The notes: generated from the sequence alone by a model not told the origin. A stretch of 64,000 nucleotides of DNA from XYD2-FULL-39-9 sp964561035 (GCA_964561035.1 CAZLNR010000001.1:69540-133539), one strand, 5' to 3'. Positions 41,212 to 49,862 are shown, counted from the first letter of the stretch. Numbers and translations are program-made.

Positions 41212-43122
41212 ATGATCACCTCTCATCAACTTCGTCAAAAATATCTAGACTTCTTTAAGTCAAAGGACCATGTGGTGGTGCCGTCAGCTTCGCTTATTCC
41301 GGACAATGACCCAACCACCCTGTTTACCGGCTCTGGCATGCAGCCAATGGTGCCATATCTTTTGGGGCAAAAACATCCGCTTGGCACTCGTTTGGCAGAT
41401 TCTCAAAAATGTTTTCGCAGCCAGGATATAGACGAAGTGGGTGATAATCGCCATACGGTTTTTTTTGAAATGCTTGGCAATTGGTCGCTCGGAGATTATT
41501 TTAAAAATGAACAAATTCCATGGATGTGGGAATTTTTAACCAAAGAAATTGGGCTTGATCCAAAACGGTTATATATTACGTGTTTTAGAGGAAACCAGGC
41601 GCTTGGCATCCCCAAAGACGAAGAGTCGGCAGGTTTGTGGCAAGAGCAGTTTAAGAAAACTGGTATGGATGTAACTGTAGGTGAACAGCCGGAAGTAGAT
41701 GGTATCAAAGCTGGTGAGCATGTATTTTATTATGACGAAAAGAAAAATTGGTGGAGCCGCAGCGGTGTGCCAGCCAATATGCCTGAAGGAGAACCTGGCG
41801 GTCCGGATACGGAAATGTTTTGGGATTTTGGTGTAGAACTTGGGCTTCATGAAAAATCAAAATTTTCTTCTCAGCCATGTCATGTTAATTGCGATTGCGG
41901 TAGGTTTATGGAAATCGGCAACAATGTCTTCATGCAGTATAAAAAAACTGCCGCTGGTTTTGAGCTGCTGCCTCAGCAAAATGTAGATTTTGGTGGTGGT
42001 TTAGAGCGTATGGCAGCTGCTCTTCGCGATGATAGTGATATCTTTAATATCGACCTGTTTACAACCTCACGTCAGAAATTAGAAGAATTATCCGGAAAAA
42101 CATATAACGGACAAAGTGAAGACACGTATGCGTTCCGTGTCTGCTTAGATCATTTGCGCGCCGCCACATTTTTGGTTGGTGATGGCATATTTCCTTCCAA
42201 CAAAGATCAAGGCTACTATGTCCGCCGTTTAATTCGTCGCTCGGTTCGTTTTGCGCATCGCCTTGGTATTTCCAATAATTTTTGTAAAGATATTGTGTCT
42301 GCCTTTGCGCAAGAATACGGCGCTGCATACCCAAATTTGTCTCAAAAACAAACAGAGATCGGAGATATTATTCATAAAGAAGAAGAAAAATTCAGAAAAA
42401 CTTTGGCAAACGGCTTAAAAGTATTTGAAGAGAAAACTACCGGCTTGCAAAGCGGTGCGGAAGTATCTGGAGAAATTGCCTTTGATTTGTATCAGTCATA
42501 TGGTTTTCCAATTGAATTGACTGAAGAATTGGCGGGGGAGCGCGAGCTGAAAGTTGATCGTCCTTTGTTTGATACATTAAAAAAAGCACACCAAGAACTT
42601 TCTCGCGCCGGCGGTGAGCAGAAATTCCACGGTGGTTTAGCAGATCATAGCGAGCAGTCTACAAAATATCATACCGCCACCCATCTTTTGCACGCTACTC
42701 TTTTAAAAATATTAGGTCCGCACGCCACTCAGCGCGGCAGTAACATCACCCAAGAACGCATGCGGTTTGATTTTCCGCATCCGCAAAAAATGACTCCGGA
42801 AGAAATCAAGCTTGCTGAAGATATGGTAAACGCAGCTATTGCTCGTGATTATCCAGTTTCTTGGCAAGAAATGCCGTTTGAAGAAGCAAAAGCTAAGGGT
42901 GCGATTGGTTTGTTTGAAGATAAGTACCAGCCAATTGTGAAAGTATATACCGTGGGAGATATTAACGAAAAAGCGGTTGCCGATCCATCTGCGCCAACCT
43001 ATAGCCGTGAAGTTTGCGGCGGTCCTCATGTAGAACACACGGGCACGCTTGGCCATTTTAAAATTGTTAAAGAAGAAGCGGTGAGTGCCGGAGTGCGAAG
43101 AATCAAGGCAATCCTAGAATAA
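41212..43122 (+). CDS. alaS: Alanyl-tRNA synthetase, C-terminally short
   Basis: 636 residues against about 870 in most bacteria. The class II catalytic core is intact (DNDPTTLFTGSGMQPMVPYL, KCFRSQDIDEVGD, FFEMLGNWSLGDYF, NVDFGGGLERM), as is the editing domain with HTATHLLH and the CGGPHVEHTG zinc ligands. The protein stops at VSAGVRRIKAILE, so the C-Ala (DHHA1-like) dimerisation and tRNA-binding domain is missing, as in some other reduced bacteria. The next gene starts 4 bases later, which argues against a frameshift hiding the rest. Confidence 0.94.
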   Translation: MITSHQLRQKYLDFFKSKDHVVVPSASLIPDNDPTTLFTGSGMQPMVPYLLGQKHPLGTRLADSQKCFRSQDIDEVGDNRHTVFFEMLGNWSLGDYFKNEQIPWMWEFLTKEIGLDPKRLYITCFRGNQALGIPKDEESAGLWQEQFKKTGMDVTVGEQPEVDGIKAGEHVFYYDEKKNWWSRSGVPANMPEGEPGGPDTEMFWDFGVELGLHEKSKFSSQPCHVNCDCGRFMEIGNNVFMQYKKTAAGFELLPQQNVDFGGGLERMAAALRDDSDIFNIDLFTTSRQKLEELSGKTYNGQSEDTYAFRVCLDHLRAATFLVGDGIFPSNKDQGYYVRRLIRRSVRFAHRLGISNNFCKDIVSAFAQEYGAAYPNLSQKQTEIGDIIHKEEEKFRKTLANGLKVFEEKTTGLQSGAEVSGEIAFDLYQSYGFPIELTEELAGERELKVDRPLFDTLKKAHQELSRAGGEQKFHGGLADHSEQSTKYHTATHLLHATLLKILGPHATQRGSNITQERMRFDFPHPQKMTPEEIKLAEDMVNAAIARDYPVSWQEMPFEEAKAKGAIGLFEDKYQPIVKVYTVGDINEKAVADPSAPTYSREVCGGPHVEHTGTLGHFKIVKEEAVSAGVRRIKAILE

Positions 43123-43125
43123 AAT

Positions 43126-43566
43126 ATGCTTAGAATGTTATTCTTGCGTCTTTGGTCAGCGCGCCATCAGTTTGTGCGTTATTTTATTGTTGGTTTTAGC
43201 GGAGTTTTCTTGGATGTCGGTTCGTTATACCTGTTGTCTGATTTGTGGCATGTAAAACCTGTTCTAGCCGTTGGCATTAACGGTATTTTTATGCTTAATT
43301 ATGTCTTTTTTCTCAATAAGCACTGGACATTTAAATCGCAAGGAGTTACCCATAAACAAGTCGTCAAATTTTTGATTTTAGCCGGATGTAACTATGTTTT
43401 TTCCGTAGGTTGGATGTTTATTTTTAATGAAAAAATAGGCGTAAATCATTTAGTGGCGCGAGTAGCCAATATTGCTTTGGCCGTGGCCTGGAACTTCTTT
43501 TTATATAAATATTGGGTGTATAAAACACCAGTTGCCACGCCGGTAACCGAGCAAACGCCCGTTTAA
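43126..43566 (+). CDS. GtrA-family membrane protein
   Basis: 146 residues with four membrane helices and the GtrA signatures FIVGFSGVFLDVGSLYLL, NYVFFLNKHWTFKS and VAWNFFLYKYWVYK. GtrA proteins are thought to help move lipid-linked sugars across the membrane. Three bases after alaS; likely cotranscribed with it although its role fits the glycan genes elsewhere in the window. Confidence 0.9.
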   Translation: MLRMLFLRLWSARHQFVRYFIVGFSGVFLDVGSLYLLSDLWHVKPVLAVGINGIFMLNYVFFLNKHWTFKSQGVTHKQVVKFLILAGCNYVFSVGWMFIFNEKIGVNHLVARVANIALAVAWNFFLYKYWVYKTPVATPVTEQTPV

Positions 43567-43612
43567 CATTACTTATCCACAGAGGCCTAGTTGCAAAAAA
43601 GCGCCACAGGTG

Positions 43613-43641
43613 TTGACTTTTCAGCTAATTTCAGTTACTAT
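43613..43641 (+). promoter_or_regulatory. promoter of the infA/alpha-operon block
   Basis: TTGACT (43613-43618), 17-base spacer, TACTAT (43636-43641). Confidence 0.65.
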
Positions 43642-43666
43642 AGCCCTGTTATTAACCTTAAAAAAA

Positions 43667-43882
43667 ATGGCTAATAAAGACCTTATAGAATTAAAAGGTA
43701 CCATTGAGGAATTGCTGCCGGCCACGATGTTTCGGGTGAAACTCGAAAGCGGGCAGACAGTAATCGCTCATTTGTCAGGAAAATTACGCATGAACAAGAT
43801 TCGTTTGAGTCTGGGAGATAGTGTTCGTGTTGAAATGACCCCATACGACTTGACAAAAGGAAGAATTACGTATAGATTCTAG
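43667..43882 (+). CDS. infA: Translation initiation factor IF-1
   Basis: 71 residues, OB-fold: DLIELKGTIEELLPATMFRVKLESGQTVIAHLSGKLRMNKIRLSLGD and KGRITYRF. I chose the ATG at 43667 (MANKDLIELKG), standard for the family; the 19-codon upstream extension overlaps the promoter. First gene of the ribosomal block. Confidence 0.97.
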   Translation: MANKDLIELKGTIEELLPATMFRVKLESGQTVIAHLSGKLRMNKIRLSLGDSVRVEMTPYDLTKGRITYRF

Positions 43883-43916
43883 GGTATCAGTACAAGTTAC
43901 AATTCAATCAATTAAA

Positions 43917-44021
43917 AATATCAACCATTGCGGTGTAGCCTGATCGTTGTTATACAAATAGCTTAGTGTCCGTATAACAAACCATTGGGCGTCGATATCG
44001 CGGCAGTGGTTGGTATTTTTT
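43917..44021 (+). promoter_or_regulatory. Structured leader/attenuator between infA and rpmJ
   Basis: An outer 15-bp helix with three G-U pairs joins 43917-43931 (AATATCAACCATTGC) and 44003-44017 (GCAGTGGTTGGTATT), immediately followed by T6. Inside is a 9-bp perfect hairpin TTGTTATAC / GTATAACAA (43947-43955 / 43972-43980) and a palindromic CGATATCG. Position before rpmJ-rpsM-rpsK-rpsD-rpoA matches where S4-type or other ribosomal-protein autoregulation occurs. The T-run makes attenuation plausible. Confidence 0.6.
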
Positions 44022-44064
44022 GAAACTTAAATTTAAGATAATCATTATTTAAAGATTATAACGT

Positions 44065-44178
44065 ATGAAAGTTAGAGTATCAGTGAAAAAAATGTGTAAA
44101 AATTGCAAAACCGTCCGCAGAAAAGGGCGTGTATGTGTTATCTGCAGTAATGCAAAACACAAACAAAGACAAGGATAA
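44065..44178 (+). CDS. rpmJ: 50S ribosomal protein L36
   Basis: 37 residues: MKVRVSVKKMCKNCKTVRRKG with zinc ligands C11, C14, C24 (RVCVICSN; C27) and a His/Lys-rich end. Classic zinc-containing L36. Located between infA and rpsM as in many bacteria. Confidence 0.96.
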   Translation: MKVRVSVKKMCKNCKTVRRKGRVCVICSNAKHKQRQG

Positions 44179-44217
44179 TTTAAACTTTATAATTTCTAAA
44201 TAATAATTCATTAACGT

Positions 44218-44601
44218 ATGCGTGTAGCCGGTATCAATATTCCTAAAGAAAAAAGAATCGTTGTTGCTTTAAATTATATTTACGGCATCGGTCCTACCTT
44301 ATCTAAAAAGATTTTAGCTAAAGCAAAAATTGACGAAAGTATTCGTACAAAAAATTTAACTCCGGAACAAGAAGATAAGCTTCGCTTGATTGTTGAAAAA
44401 GAATACAAAACCGAAGGTGATTTGCGCCGTGACGTTATGGCTAATATTAAGCGCCTTAAAGACATCAAAGCGCATCGCGGTATCCGCCATATGAAACATT
44501 TGCCGGTTCGCGGTCAGCGCACTAAAACCAATTCACGCACCGTACGCGGCAATGTACGCAAGACTATGGGCAGTGGCCGCAGAGTTGAAACCAAGACCTA
44601 A
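44218..44601 (+). CDS. rpsM: 30S ribosomal protein S13
   Basis: 127 residues: MRVAGINIPKEKRIVVALNYIYGIG, helix-two-turn-helix region, and the C-terminal GIRHMKHLPVRGQRTKTNSRTVRG. Normal length. No Shine-Dalgarno before the ATG. Confidence 0.97.
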   Translation: MRVAGINIPKEKRIVVALNYIYGIGPTLSKKILAKAKIDESIRTKNLTPEQEDKLRLIVEKEYKTEGDLRRDVMANIKRLKDIKAHRGIRHMKHLPVRGQRTKTNSRTVRGNVRKTMGSGRRVETKT

Positions 44602-44651
44602 AGCGCATTATTAACATAATAAGTTACAAGAATTAAAATTTTCCAACATTT

Positions 44652-45107
44652 ATGACAGACGCTCACACACAAGCAAATCCATCCGCCGCTTCTGAAGCTG
44701 CAGCAAAAAAACCAGCTGCCGCAAAAGTGGTTAAAGGAAAGAAAAAGAAAGTTGTTAAACAAGTGCCTCACGGTAATGCGTTTATTCAGGCTTCTTACAA
44801 CAACACTATTGTCAGTATTGCAGATCCAAACGGTGATGTTTTAAGCTGGTCTTCTTCCGGTAAGGTTGGTTTCAAAGGACCTAAAAAAGCAACTCCATAC
44901 GCCGCTGGCATAGTAGTAAAAGATGCGATAGATAAAATTGCAGCTTACGGACTGAAAGATATTCATGTGTTTGTCAAAGGCATCGGCGGTGGACGCGAAG
45001 GCGCCATCAGAGCATTACATTTAAATGGTCTTAATGTTCTTTCTATTAGCGATGTGACTCCTATTCCTCACAACGGATGCCGCGCTCCAGGAAGAAGACG
45101 AGTCTAA
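44652..45107 (+). CDS. rpsK: 30S ribosomal protein S11
   Basis: 151 residues with an Ala/Lys-rich N-terminal extension of about 40 residues, then the conserved core NAFIQASYNNTIVSIADPNGDVL, GFKGPKKATPYAAG and the end PIPHNGCRAPGRRRV. The extension is longer than in E. coli (129 residues). Confidence 0.97.
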   Translation: MTDAHTQANPSAASEAAAKKPAAAKVVKGKKKKVVKQVPHGNAFIQASYNNTIVSIADPNGDVLSWSSSGKVGFKGPKKATPYAAGIVVKDAIDKIAAYGLKDIHVFVKGIGGGREGAIRALHLNGLNVLSISDVTPIPHNGCRAPGRRRV

Positions 45108-45140
45108 TTAACATAACTTATAAGTTAGAACTACAAATGT

Positions 45141-45749
45141 ATGGCTAGAGATTTAAAACCAAAACACAAATTCTGCAGAAAATACGGACAAAAATTATGT
45201 GATTCACCAAAGTGCCCGGTAGCTAAACGAAGTTATCCGGCTGGTGTTCATGGTCCAAGCAAAAAACATTCCAAACAGTCCGTATATGGTAAGCAGTTGT
45301 TTGAAAAACAAAAAGCAAAACAATTATATGGTTTGCTTGAAAAACAATTTGCAAATTACGTTGCAGAAGCTTCTAAAAAAACCGGTAATACTTCAAAATT
45401 CTTAGTTAATTACCTTGAATCTCGTTTGGATAATGTTATTTATCGAACAGGTTTGGCTTCTTCACGCCGCGCTGGCAGACAGCTTGTTAGCCATGGCCAT
45501 GTTTTAATCAATGGCAAGAAAGTTAATATTCCTTCATATCGCGTACGCGTGGGAGAAGAAATTTCTTTGTCAGAAAAAAGCAAAAAAAGTCCTTTGTTTG
45601 AAAAAATTACTGAAAAATTAAGCAAAGTGGAAGCTCCAGGATGGCTTGGATTAGATCCTAAAAAAGTATCTGCAAAAGTATTAAATGCTCCTACTGCCGA
45701 TGATCCAGGGTACGATGCAAAATCAATCATCGAATTTTATTCACGTTAA
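45141..45749 (+). CDS. rpsD: 30S ribosomal protein S4
   Basis: 202 residues. The N-terminus keeps cysteines at 12, 20 and 25 (FCRKYGQKLCDSPKC), a partial version of the zinc-binding C+ form. The S4 RNA-binding domain is present (ESRLDNVIYRTGLASSRRAGRQLVSHGHVLINGKKV) and the C-terminus ends EFYSR. In other bacteria S4 represses its own operon, which is relevant to the leader at 43917. Confidence 0.97.
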   Translation: MARDLKPKHKFCRKYGQKLCDSPKCPVAKRSYPAGVHGPSKKHSKQSVYGKQLFEKQKAKQLYGLLEKQFANYVAEASKKTGNTSKFLVNYLESRLDNVIYRTGLASSRRAGRQLVSHGHVLINGKKVNIPSYRVRVGEEISLSEKSKKSPLFEKITEKLSKVEAPGWLGLDPKKVSAKVLNAPTADDPGYDAKSIIEFYSR

Positions 45750-45794
45750 AATTAAGAGGAGGGGATTTTCCCCGGTGTTTAATATATATTCAAT

Positions 45795-46610
45795 ATGGAA
45801 AATTTATTATTACCATCAAAAGTAGAGTTTATCCCTGGCGACAGTCCAAACAAAGGTTCTTTGGTTGTGACTCCTTGTTTCTATGGGTATGGCACCACTT
45901 TGGGCAACACATTGCGCCGCGTCCTGTTATCTTCTTTGCCGGGTGCAGCTGTGGAAGCTTTGAAAATCAAAGGCGTACAACATGAATTTTCTTCAGCCGA
46001 TGGTTTGAAAGAAGATGTGGTTGATATTATTTTGAATTTAAAACAATTGGCAGTGCGCGTATTTACTGACGAGCCGGTAACGCTTCACATCAGTAAAAAA
46101 GGACCAGGCCCTGTAACCGGAGCTGATATTGAAAAAAATTCAAATGCGGAAATTATGAATCCGGAACTTGTTTTGGCAACTCTCACTTCAAACAAACCGT
46201 TTGAAATGGATTTGATTGTAGGTCGCGGCCGTGGTTTTAGACCAGTAGAAGAAAAAGATAAAAAGCACTATGATTTAGGCACAATCGTGATTGATTCTAT
46301 CTACACTCCAATTAAAGATGTCGGATATAATGTTGAATATACTCGTGTTGGTGATATTACTAACTACGAAAAATTGACTTTGAATATTCAAACAAACGGC
46401 ACTATTTCTCCAGAAGACGCAATCAGACAAGCTACTCAAATTGTGACGGATCACTTTTCAATCATCGCTAGCTCAACCAGTGAAGCATTTGTTGCTATGT
46501 CTAAGCCGGTTGTTGAGGCAGAAGAAGTTGTGAATGAAGAAGAATCTGCAGAAGGCGAAGAGGAAGAAGCTAAAACCAAAAAAATAAAAAAGACTAAGAA
46601 GACTAAATAA
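45795..46610 (+). CDS. rpoA: RNA polymerase subunit alpha lacking the C-terminal domain
   Basis: 271 residues against about 315-330 normally. The N-terminal domain is complete (PCFYGYGTTLGNTLRRVLLSSLPGAAVEALKI, EDVVDIILNLK, GRGFRPVEEKDK, IKDVGYNVEYTRVG, PEDAIRQATQI). After about residue 235 the alpha-CTD, with its helix-hairpin-helix DNA- and activator-binding surface, is replaced by an acidic then Lys-rich tail (EEESAEGEEEEAKTKKIKKTKKTK). The rplQ gene follows 26 bases on, so a hidden CTD is unlikely. Confidence 0.95.
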   Translation: MENLLLPSKVEFIPGDSPNKGSLVVTPCFYGYGTTLGNTLRRVLLSSLPGAAVEALKIKGVQHEFSSADGLKEDVVDIILNLKQLAVRVFTDEPVTLHISKKGPGPVTGADIEKNSNAEIMNPELVLATLTSNKPFEMDLIVGRGRGFRPVEEKDKKHYDLGTIVIDSIYTPIKDVGYNVEYTRVGDITNYEKLTLNIQTNGTISPEDAIRQATQIVTDHFSIIASSTSEAFVAMSKPVVEAEEVVNEEESAEGEEEEAKTKKIKKTKKTK

Positions 46611-46636
46611 ATTTCTTTTTAATTCATCCCCCCATT

Positions 46637-46987
46637 ATGAGGCACAAAAAAAATAAAATTACACTAGACAGAAAAACAGCCGCTCGCCGATCTTTATTGG
46701 CAAATTTAGCTGAAAGTTTGGTGTTATATGAAAAGATTAAAACTACCAAAGCTAAAGCTAAGGCAGTTCGTTCGTATGTAGAACGGCTCATCACCAAAGG
46801 CAAAAGTCAAAATTTGACCGCACGCCGCGAATTGATGAAAGTTTTGTATACCGAAAATGCAATCAAAAAGATCATGGAAGATCTTGCTCCACGATACAAA
46901 GATAGAAAAGGCGGTTATACCAGAATCGTGTTGTTCAAAAACAGAAAAGGCGACGGCGCCGAAGAAGTGATAGTAGAATTGGTATAA
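46637..46987 (+). CDS. rplQ: 50S ribosomal protein L17
   Basis: 116 residues: MRHKKNKITLDRKTAARRSLLANLAESLVLYEKIKTT, then GGYTRIVLFKNRKGDGAEEVIVELV. Normal length and usual place after rpoA. Confidence 0.97.
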   Translation: MRHKKNKITLDRKTAARRSLLANLAESLVLYEKIKTTKAKAKAVRSYVERLITKGKSQNLTARRELMKVLYTENAIKKIMEDLAPRYKDRKGGYTRIVLFKNRKGDGAEEVIVELV

Positions 46988-47027
46988 AAACGACTAATCA
47001 ATAAAATTAATTTGTTTTAATCCGTGT

Positions 47028-47375
47028 ATGAAAAGATCAAAAATTACAATTGATGCCTCTGGTCAAATAGTTGGCCGTTTAGCTACCAAAATAGCTACTA
47101 TTTTAATGGGGAAAAACAAACCGGACTACGAACCCCACATTGATTCTGGCGATAAAGTTCAGGTTCTCAATGTGAGCGAAGTGCGTTTTACCGGTAAAAA
47201 ATTGTCCGTTAAAGAATATAAGCACCACAGCATGCACCCAGGCGGTTTGAAAATTAAATTGGCAAAGGATGTTTTAAAAGAAGATCCAAAAGAAATTATT
47301 TTGCACGCTGTAGCAAAAATGTTGCCAAAAAATAAAACCAGAGACGCTCGGTTGAAGCGAGTTTCTTTCAAATAA
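47028..47375 (+). CDS. rplM: 50S ribosomal protein L13, short form
   Basis: 115 residues against about 142 in E. coli. The core is clear (GQIVGRLATKIATILMGKNKPDYEPHIDSGD, HHSMHPGGLK, AVAKMLPKNKTRDARLKRV), but roughly 12 N-terminal and 15 C-terminal residues of the usual protein are absent. Confidence 0.95.
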   Translation: MKRSKITIDASGQIVGRLATKIATILMGKNKPDYEPHIDSGDKVQVLNVSEVRFTGKKLSVKEYKHHSMHPGGLKIKLAKDVLKEDPKEIILHAVAKMLPKNKTRDARLKRVSFK

Positions 47376-47400
47376 GCAACAGATGTTAATTTAATTATTT

Positions 47401-47829
47401 ATGACAAAAATTACCCATAAAAAAGAAAAAGTCCAAGACAAGGGTGAGATGTCTCGTTCCGTCGGAAGACGCAAAACCGCTTCGGCTAGAGTGCAGATTA
47501 AGCCGGGAACAGGTGTTATTACCATTAATGGCAAAAAAATTGAAGAATATTTTCCATATTTTGAATGGCAGCACTTGGTAACTGCCCCTCTTAAAGCATT
47601 AGGTAAGGAAAAAACTTTTGATGTTTCTGCAAAAATCAGCGGCGGTGGCAAGAAAGGCCAGGCTGTTGCTGTACGCCATGGTGTTGCTAGAGCTTTGGTG
47701 CTTTGGAATGAAGACTTCAAGAAAACATTAAAAACTCAAGGTTATTTGACCAGAGACGCCAGAGTAAAAGAAAGAAAGAAGCCAGGTTTGAAATCTGCTC
47801 GCCGCGCTCCACAGTGGTCCAAACGTTAA
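47401..47829 (+). CDS. rpsI: 30S ribosomal protein S9
   Basis: 142 residues with a charged N-terminal extension of about 16, then VGRRKTASARVQIKPGTGVITING, GGGKKGQAVAVRHGVARAL and the invariant tail RAPQWSKR, whose final Arg contacts P-site tRNA. Paired with rplM as usual, and closed by a terminator. Confidence 0.97.
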   Translation: MTKITHKKEKVQDKGEMSRSVGRRKTASARVQIKPGTGVITINGKKIEEYFPYFEWQHLVTAPLKALGKEKTFDVSAKISGGGKKGQAVAVRHGVARALVLWNEDFKKTLKTQGYLTRDARVKERKKPGLKSARRAPQWSKR

Positions 47830-47842
47830 TCAATATTTCTTC

Positions 47843-47873
47843 AAAAAAGACCCTTATTGCAAGGGTCTTTTTG
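47843..47873 (+). terminator. terminator of the ribosomal block
   Basis: Stem AAAAGACCCTT / AAGGGTCTTTT with an ATTGC loop and T-run. Confidence 0.85.
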
Positions 47874-47883
47874 TTTTTTGTAT

Positions 47884-47912
47884 TTGACATCGCGCTGGCG
47901 GCTTGTTACCAT
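47884..47912 (+). promoter_or_regulatory. promoter of the 47.9-kb gene
   Basis: TTGACA (47884-47889), 17-base spacer, TACCAT (47907-47912), 10 bases before the ATG at 47923. Confidence 0.55.
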
Positions 47913-47922
47913 AATTGTCATT

Positions 47923-48354
47923 ATGAGTGAAAGATTAAATAATCAACCAGAAAGAGAGCTTGTTGGCTTAAAAGAATTTTTAGATAAAAAACACGATCAG
48001 CTGATGGAAGAAATTGCCAATTCTTCCGCTTTGCCAATTGGTTCTTTGGATATTGCGCCAAAACCTCGCGCGCCGTTTGGCTTGTTTAGTTTTGATGCTA
48101 AGAAAAATAAAAAATCACCGCTTAAAATTCGTACCGGTGTAGATGAAAAATATAATGAAATTTTTCAAAAAAATGAAGATCTGGCACAGGACTATTTTAA
48201 TGCAGCCCAGAGGGCGCTTGGGTTTGGTAGTATTCATGAAGCGCGCGGTTTTATTGACGAAGGGATATTTTTGCTTAACCAGTTTGAACAGAAAGTGCCG
48301 GATGAGTTTATAACTCTTAATGCCGAGATTTTAACAAAGTTTCCAGTCGATTAA
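47923..48354 (+). CDS. Hypothetical protein
   Basis: 143 residues from the ATG at 47923. Charged and mostly helical, no membrane segment. A proline-rich middle (LDIAPKPRAPFGLFSFDAKK) separates an N-terminal helix (ELVGLKEFLDKKHDQLMEEIA) from a C-terminal helical region (YNEIFQKNEDLAQDYFNAAQRAL). No known family recognised. It has its own promoter and terminator. Confidence 0.6.
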   Translation: MSERLNNQPERELVGLKEFLDKKHDQLMEEIANSSALPIGSLDIAPKPRAPFGLFSFDAKKNKKSPLKIRTGVDEKYNEIFQKNEDLAQDYFNAAQRALGFGSIHEARGFIDEGIFLLNQFEQKVPDEFITLNAEILTKFPVD

Positions 48355-48358
48355 GTTT

Positions 48359-48387
48359 AAAAAGACCTAGTGATAACAGGGTCTTTT
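48359..48387 (+). terminator. intrinsic terminator
   Basis: AAAAAGACC (48359-48367) / GGTCTTTTT (48379-48387), then more T. Confidence 0.8.
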
Positions 48388-48425
48388 TTTGTTTTCTTTT
48401 ATAAGGTAAAATACAGGTAAGATTT

Positions 48426-49862
48426 ATGTCCTATACCGTCGCTCAAAACACCTCGTTTCTTACGATCGCCTCTGTGCTTCAGAAGGTGATTTCTTTCTTT
48501 TATTTTATTTTCGTGGCTCGCATGATTCAGGTGGAGCATACGGGCGTGTATTTTTTTGCCATTACATTTACCACTATATTTACGGTGGTGGCCGATTTTG
48601 GCATGGGGCCGGTGCTTACTCGTGAAACAGCCCGTTTTCCCGATAGAGCTCAAAGTTATTTTAATACCGTATTTTGGACCAAAGTTTTGTTTGGGGTAGG
48701 GGCGTATGCGCTTGTTATATTTTTTTCGTATATATTGCGATATCCACAGGAAACAAAACTGCTTATCTACATTTCTGGCTTAACCATGTTTTTTGACAAC
48801 CTAACCACTGCTTTTAACAGTATCTTTCGTGCGCGCAAAAATCTTATCTACGAATCCGCAACAGTTATAATTTCGCAGTTTACCACGTTAATTATTGGTA
48901 CGTTGGCACTGCTCAACCATTGGCCGCTTGTTTGGCTTATTATTGCCTACACCATACCGAGCTTTCTTACCACCGTATACATGAGCAGGTTTCTTAAACG
49001 AATATATGGTATCACCATCCAATTTATTTGGAACAAAGAAGTGTTTAAAATTTTTTTAGCCACAGCTGTGCCATTTGCTATGGCCGGTATCATTGGCCGG
49101 TTGTACGCGTATAGCGATTCGCTGCTCATGTCTAAAATGCTTACTGCCAAAGAGTTGGGGTGGTGGAGTGTGCCGTATAAAATTACATTTGCGTTTCAGT
49201 TTATTCCTGTAGCGCTATCTGCTAGTGTGTATCCGGTATTTAGCTCGTTATTTTTAAAAGATAAAGCCAGTATTGGTCCGTTATTTGAGAAATCTTGGCG
49301 ATATTTGTTTGCCATTGTATTTCCATTGGCCTTTGGTTTGATAGCGGTTGCGCAACCGGTAATTATTCATGTATTTGGTTCTCAGTATGCGCCATCGGTT
49401 ATTCCGTTGCGACTGTTGCTCGGCAGTCTTATTTTTGGATTTTTGGCGCTTATTACCGGCGCACTGTTAAACGCCACTAACAACCAAAAAACTCAAACCA
49501 GTTTAATTACAGTTGTTTTGGTGTTTAATATTATTTTAAATTTATTGCTCTTGCCTCGGTTTGGTATTGTGGGAGCAGCAATTGCCGCATTGTGCAGTAA
49601 TATGCTGTTGTGTTTTGCAGGATTATATTTTTCCGTTCGATCTGTGCCAATAGATTTGTCTCGCATCGGGCTGTATCTGCATCAAACTCTTTGGCCGGCA
49701 GTTGGTATGGCATTGGTTGCGTATGGGCTGTCATTTAAATTGCATTATATACCGGTTATTGCTATTTCAGGTGCGTTGTATGTCGCCTTATTGTTTGCGA
49801 CGCGCGTGTTGACTGTAGAGGTTGTAAAGCTCGTCTTGCGCAAAGTGCGGTTATTAAAATAA
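48426..49862 (+). CDS. Wzx-type oligosaccharide flippase
   Basis: 478 residues, about 14 membrane helices, MOP superfamily: VAQNTSFLTIASVLQKVISFFYFIFVARMI at the start, DFGMGPVLTRETAR, and a central KMLTAKELGWWSVPYKI. Exports lipid-linked oligosaccharide to the outer face. It heads a run of GT4 and GT2 genes 6 and 3 bases apart, consistent with a Wzx/Wzy-type polysaccharide pathway with the ligase-like gene at 56375. Confidence 0.9.
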   Translation: MSYTVAQNTSFLTIASVLQKVISFFYFIFVARMIQVEHTGVYFFAITFTTIFTVVADFGMGPVLTRETARFPDRAQSYFNTVFWTKVLFGVGAYALVIFFSYILRYPQETKLLIYISGLTMFFDNLTTAFNSIFRARKNLIYESATVIISQFTTLIIGTLALLNHWPLVWLIIAYTIPSFLTTVYMSRFLKRIYGITIQFIWNKEVFKIFLATAVPFAMAGIIGRLYAYSDSLLMSKMLTAKELGWWSVPYKITFAFQFIPVALSASVYPVFSSLFLKDKASIGPLFEKSWRYLFAIVFPLAFGLIAVAQPVIIHVFGSQYAPSVIPLRLLLGSLIFGFLALITGALLNATNNQKTQTSLITVVLVFNIILNLLLLPRFGIVGAAIAALCSNMLLCFAGLYFSVRSVPIDLSRIGLYLHQTLWPAVGMALVAYGLSFKLHYIPVIAISGALYVALLFATRVLTVEVVKLVLRKVRLLK

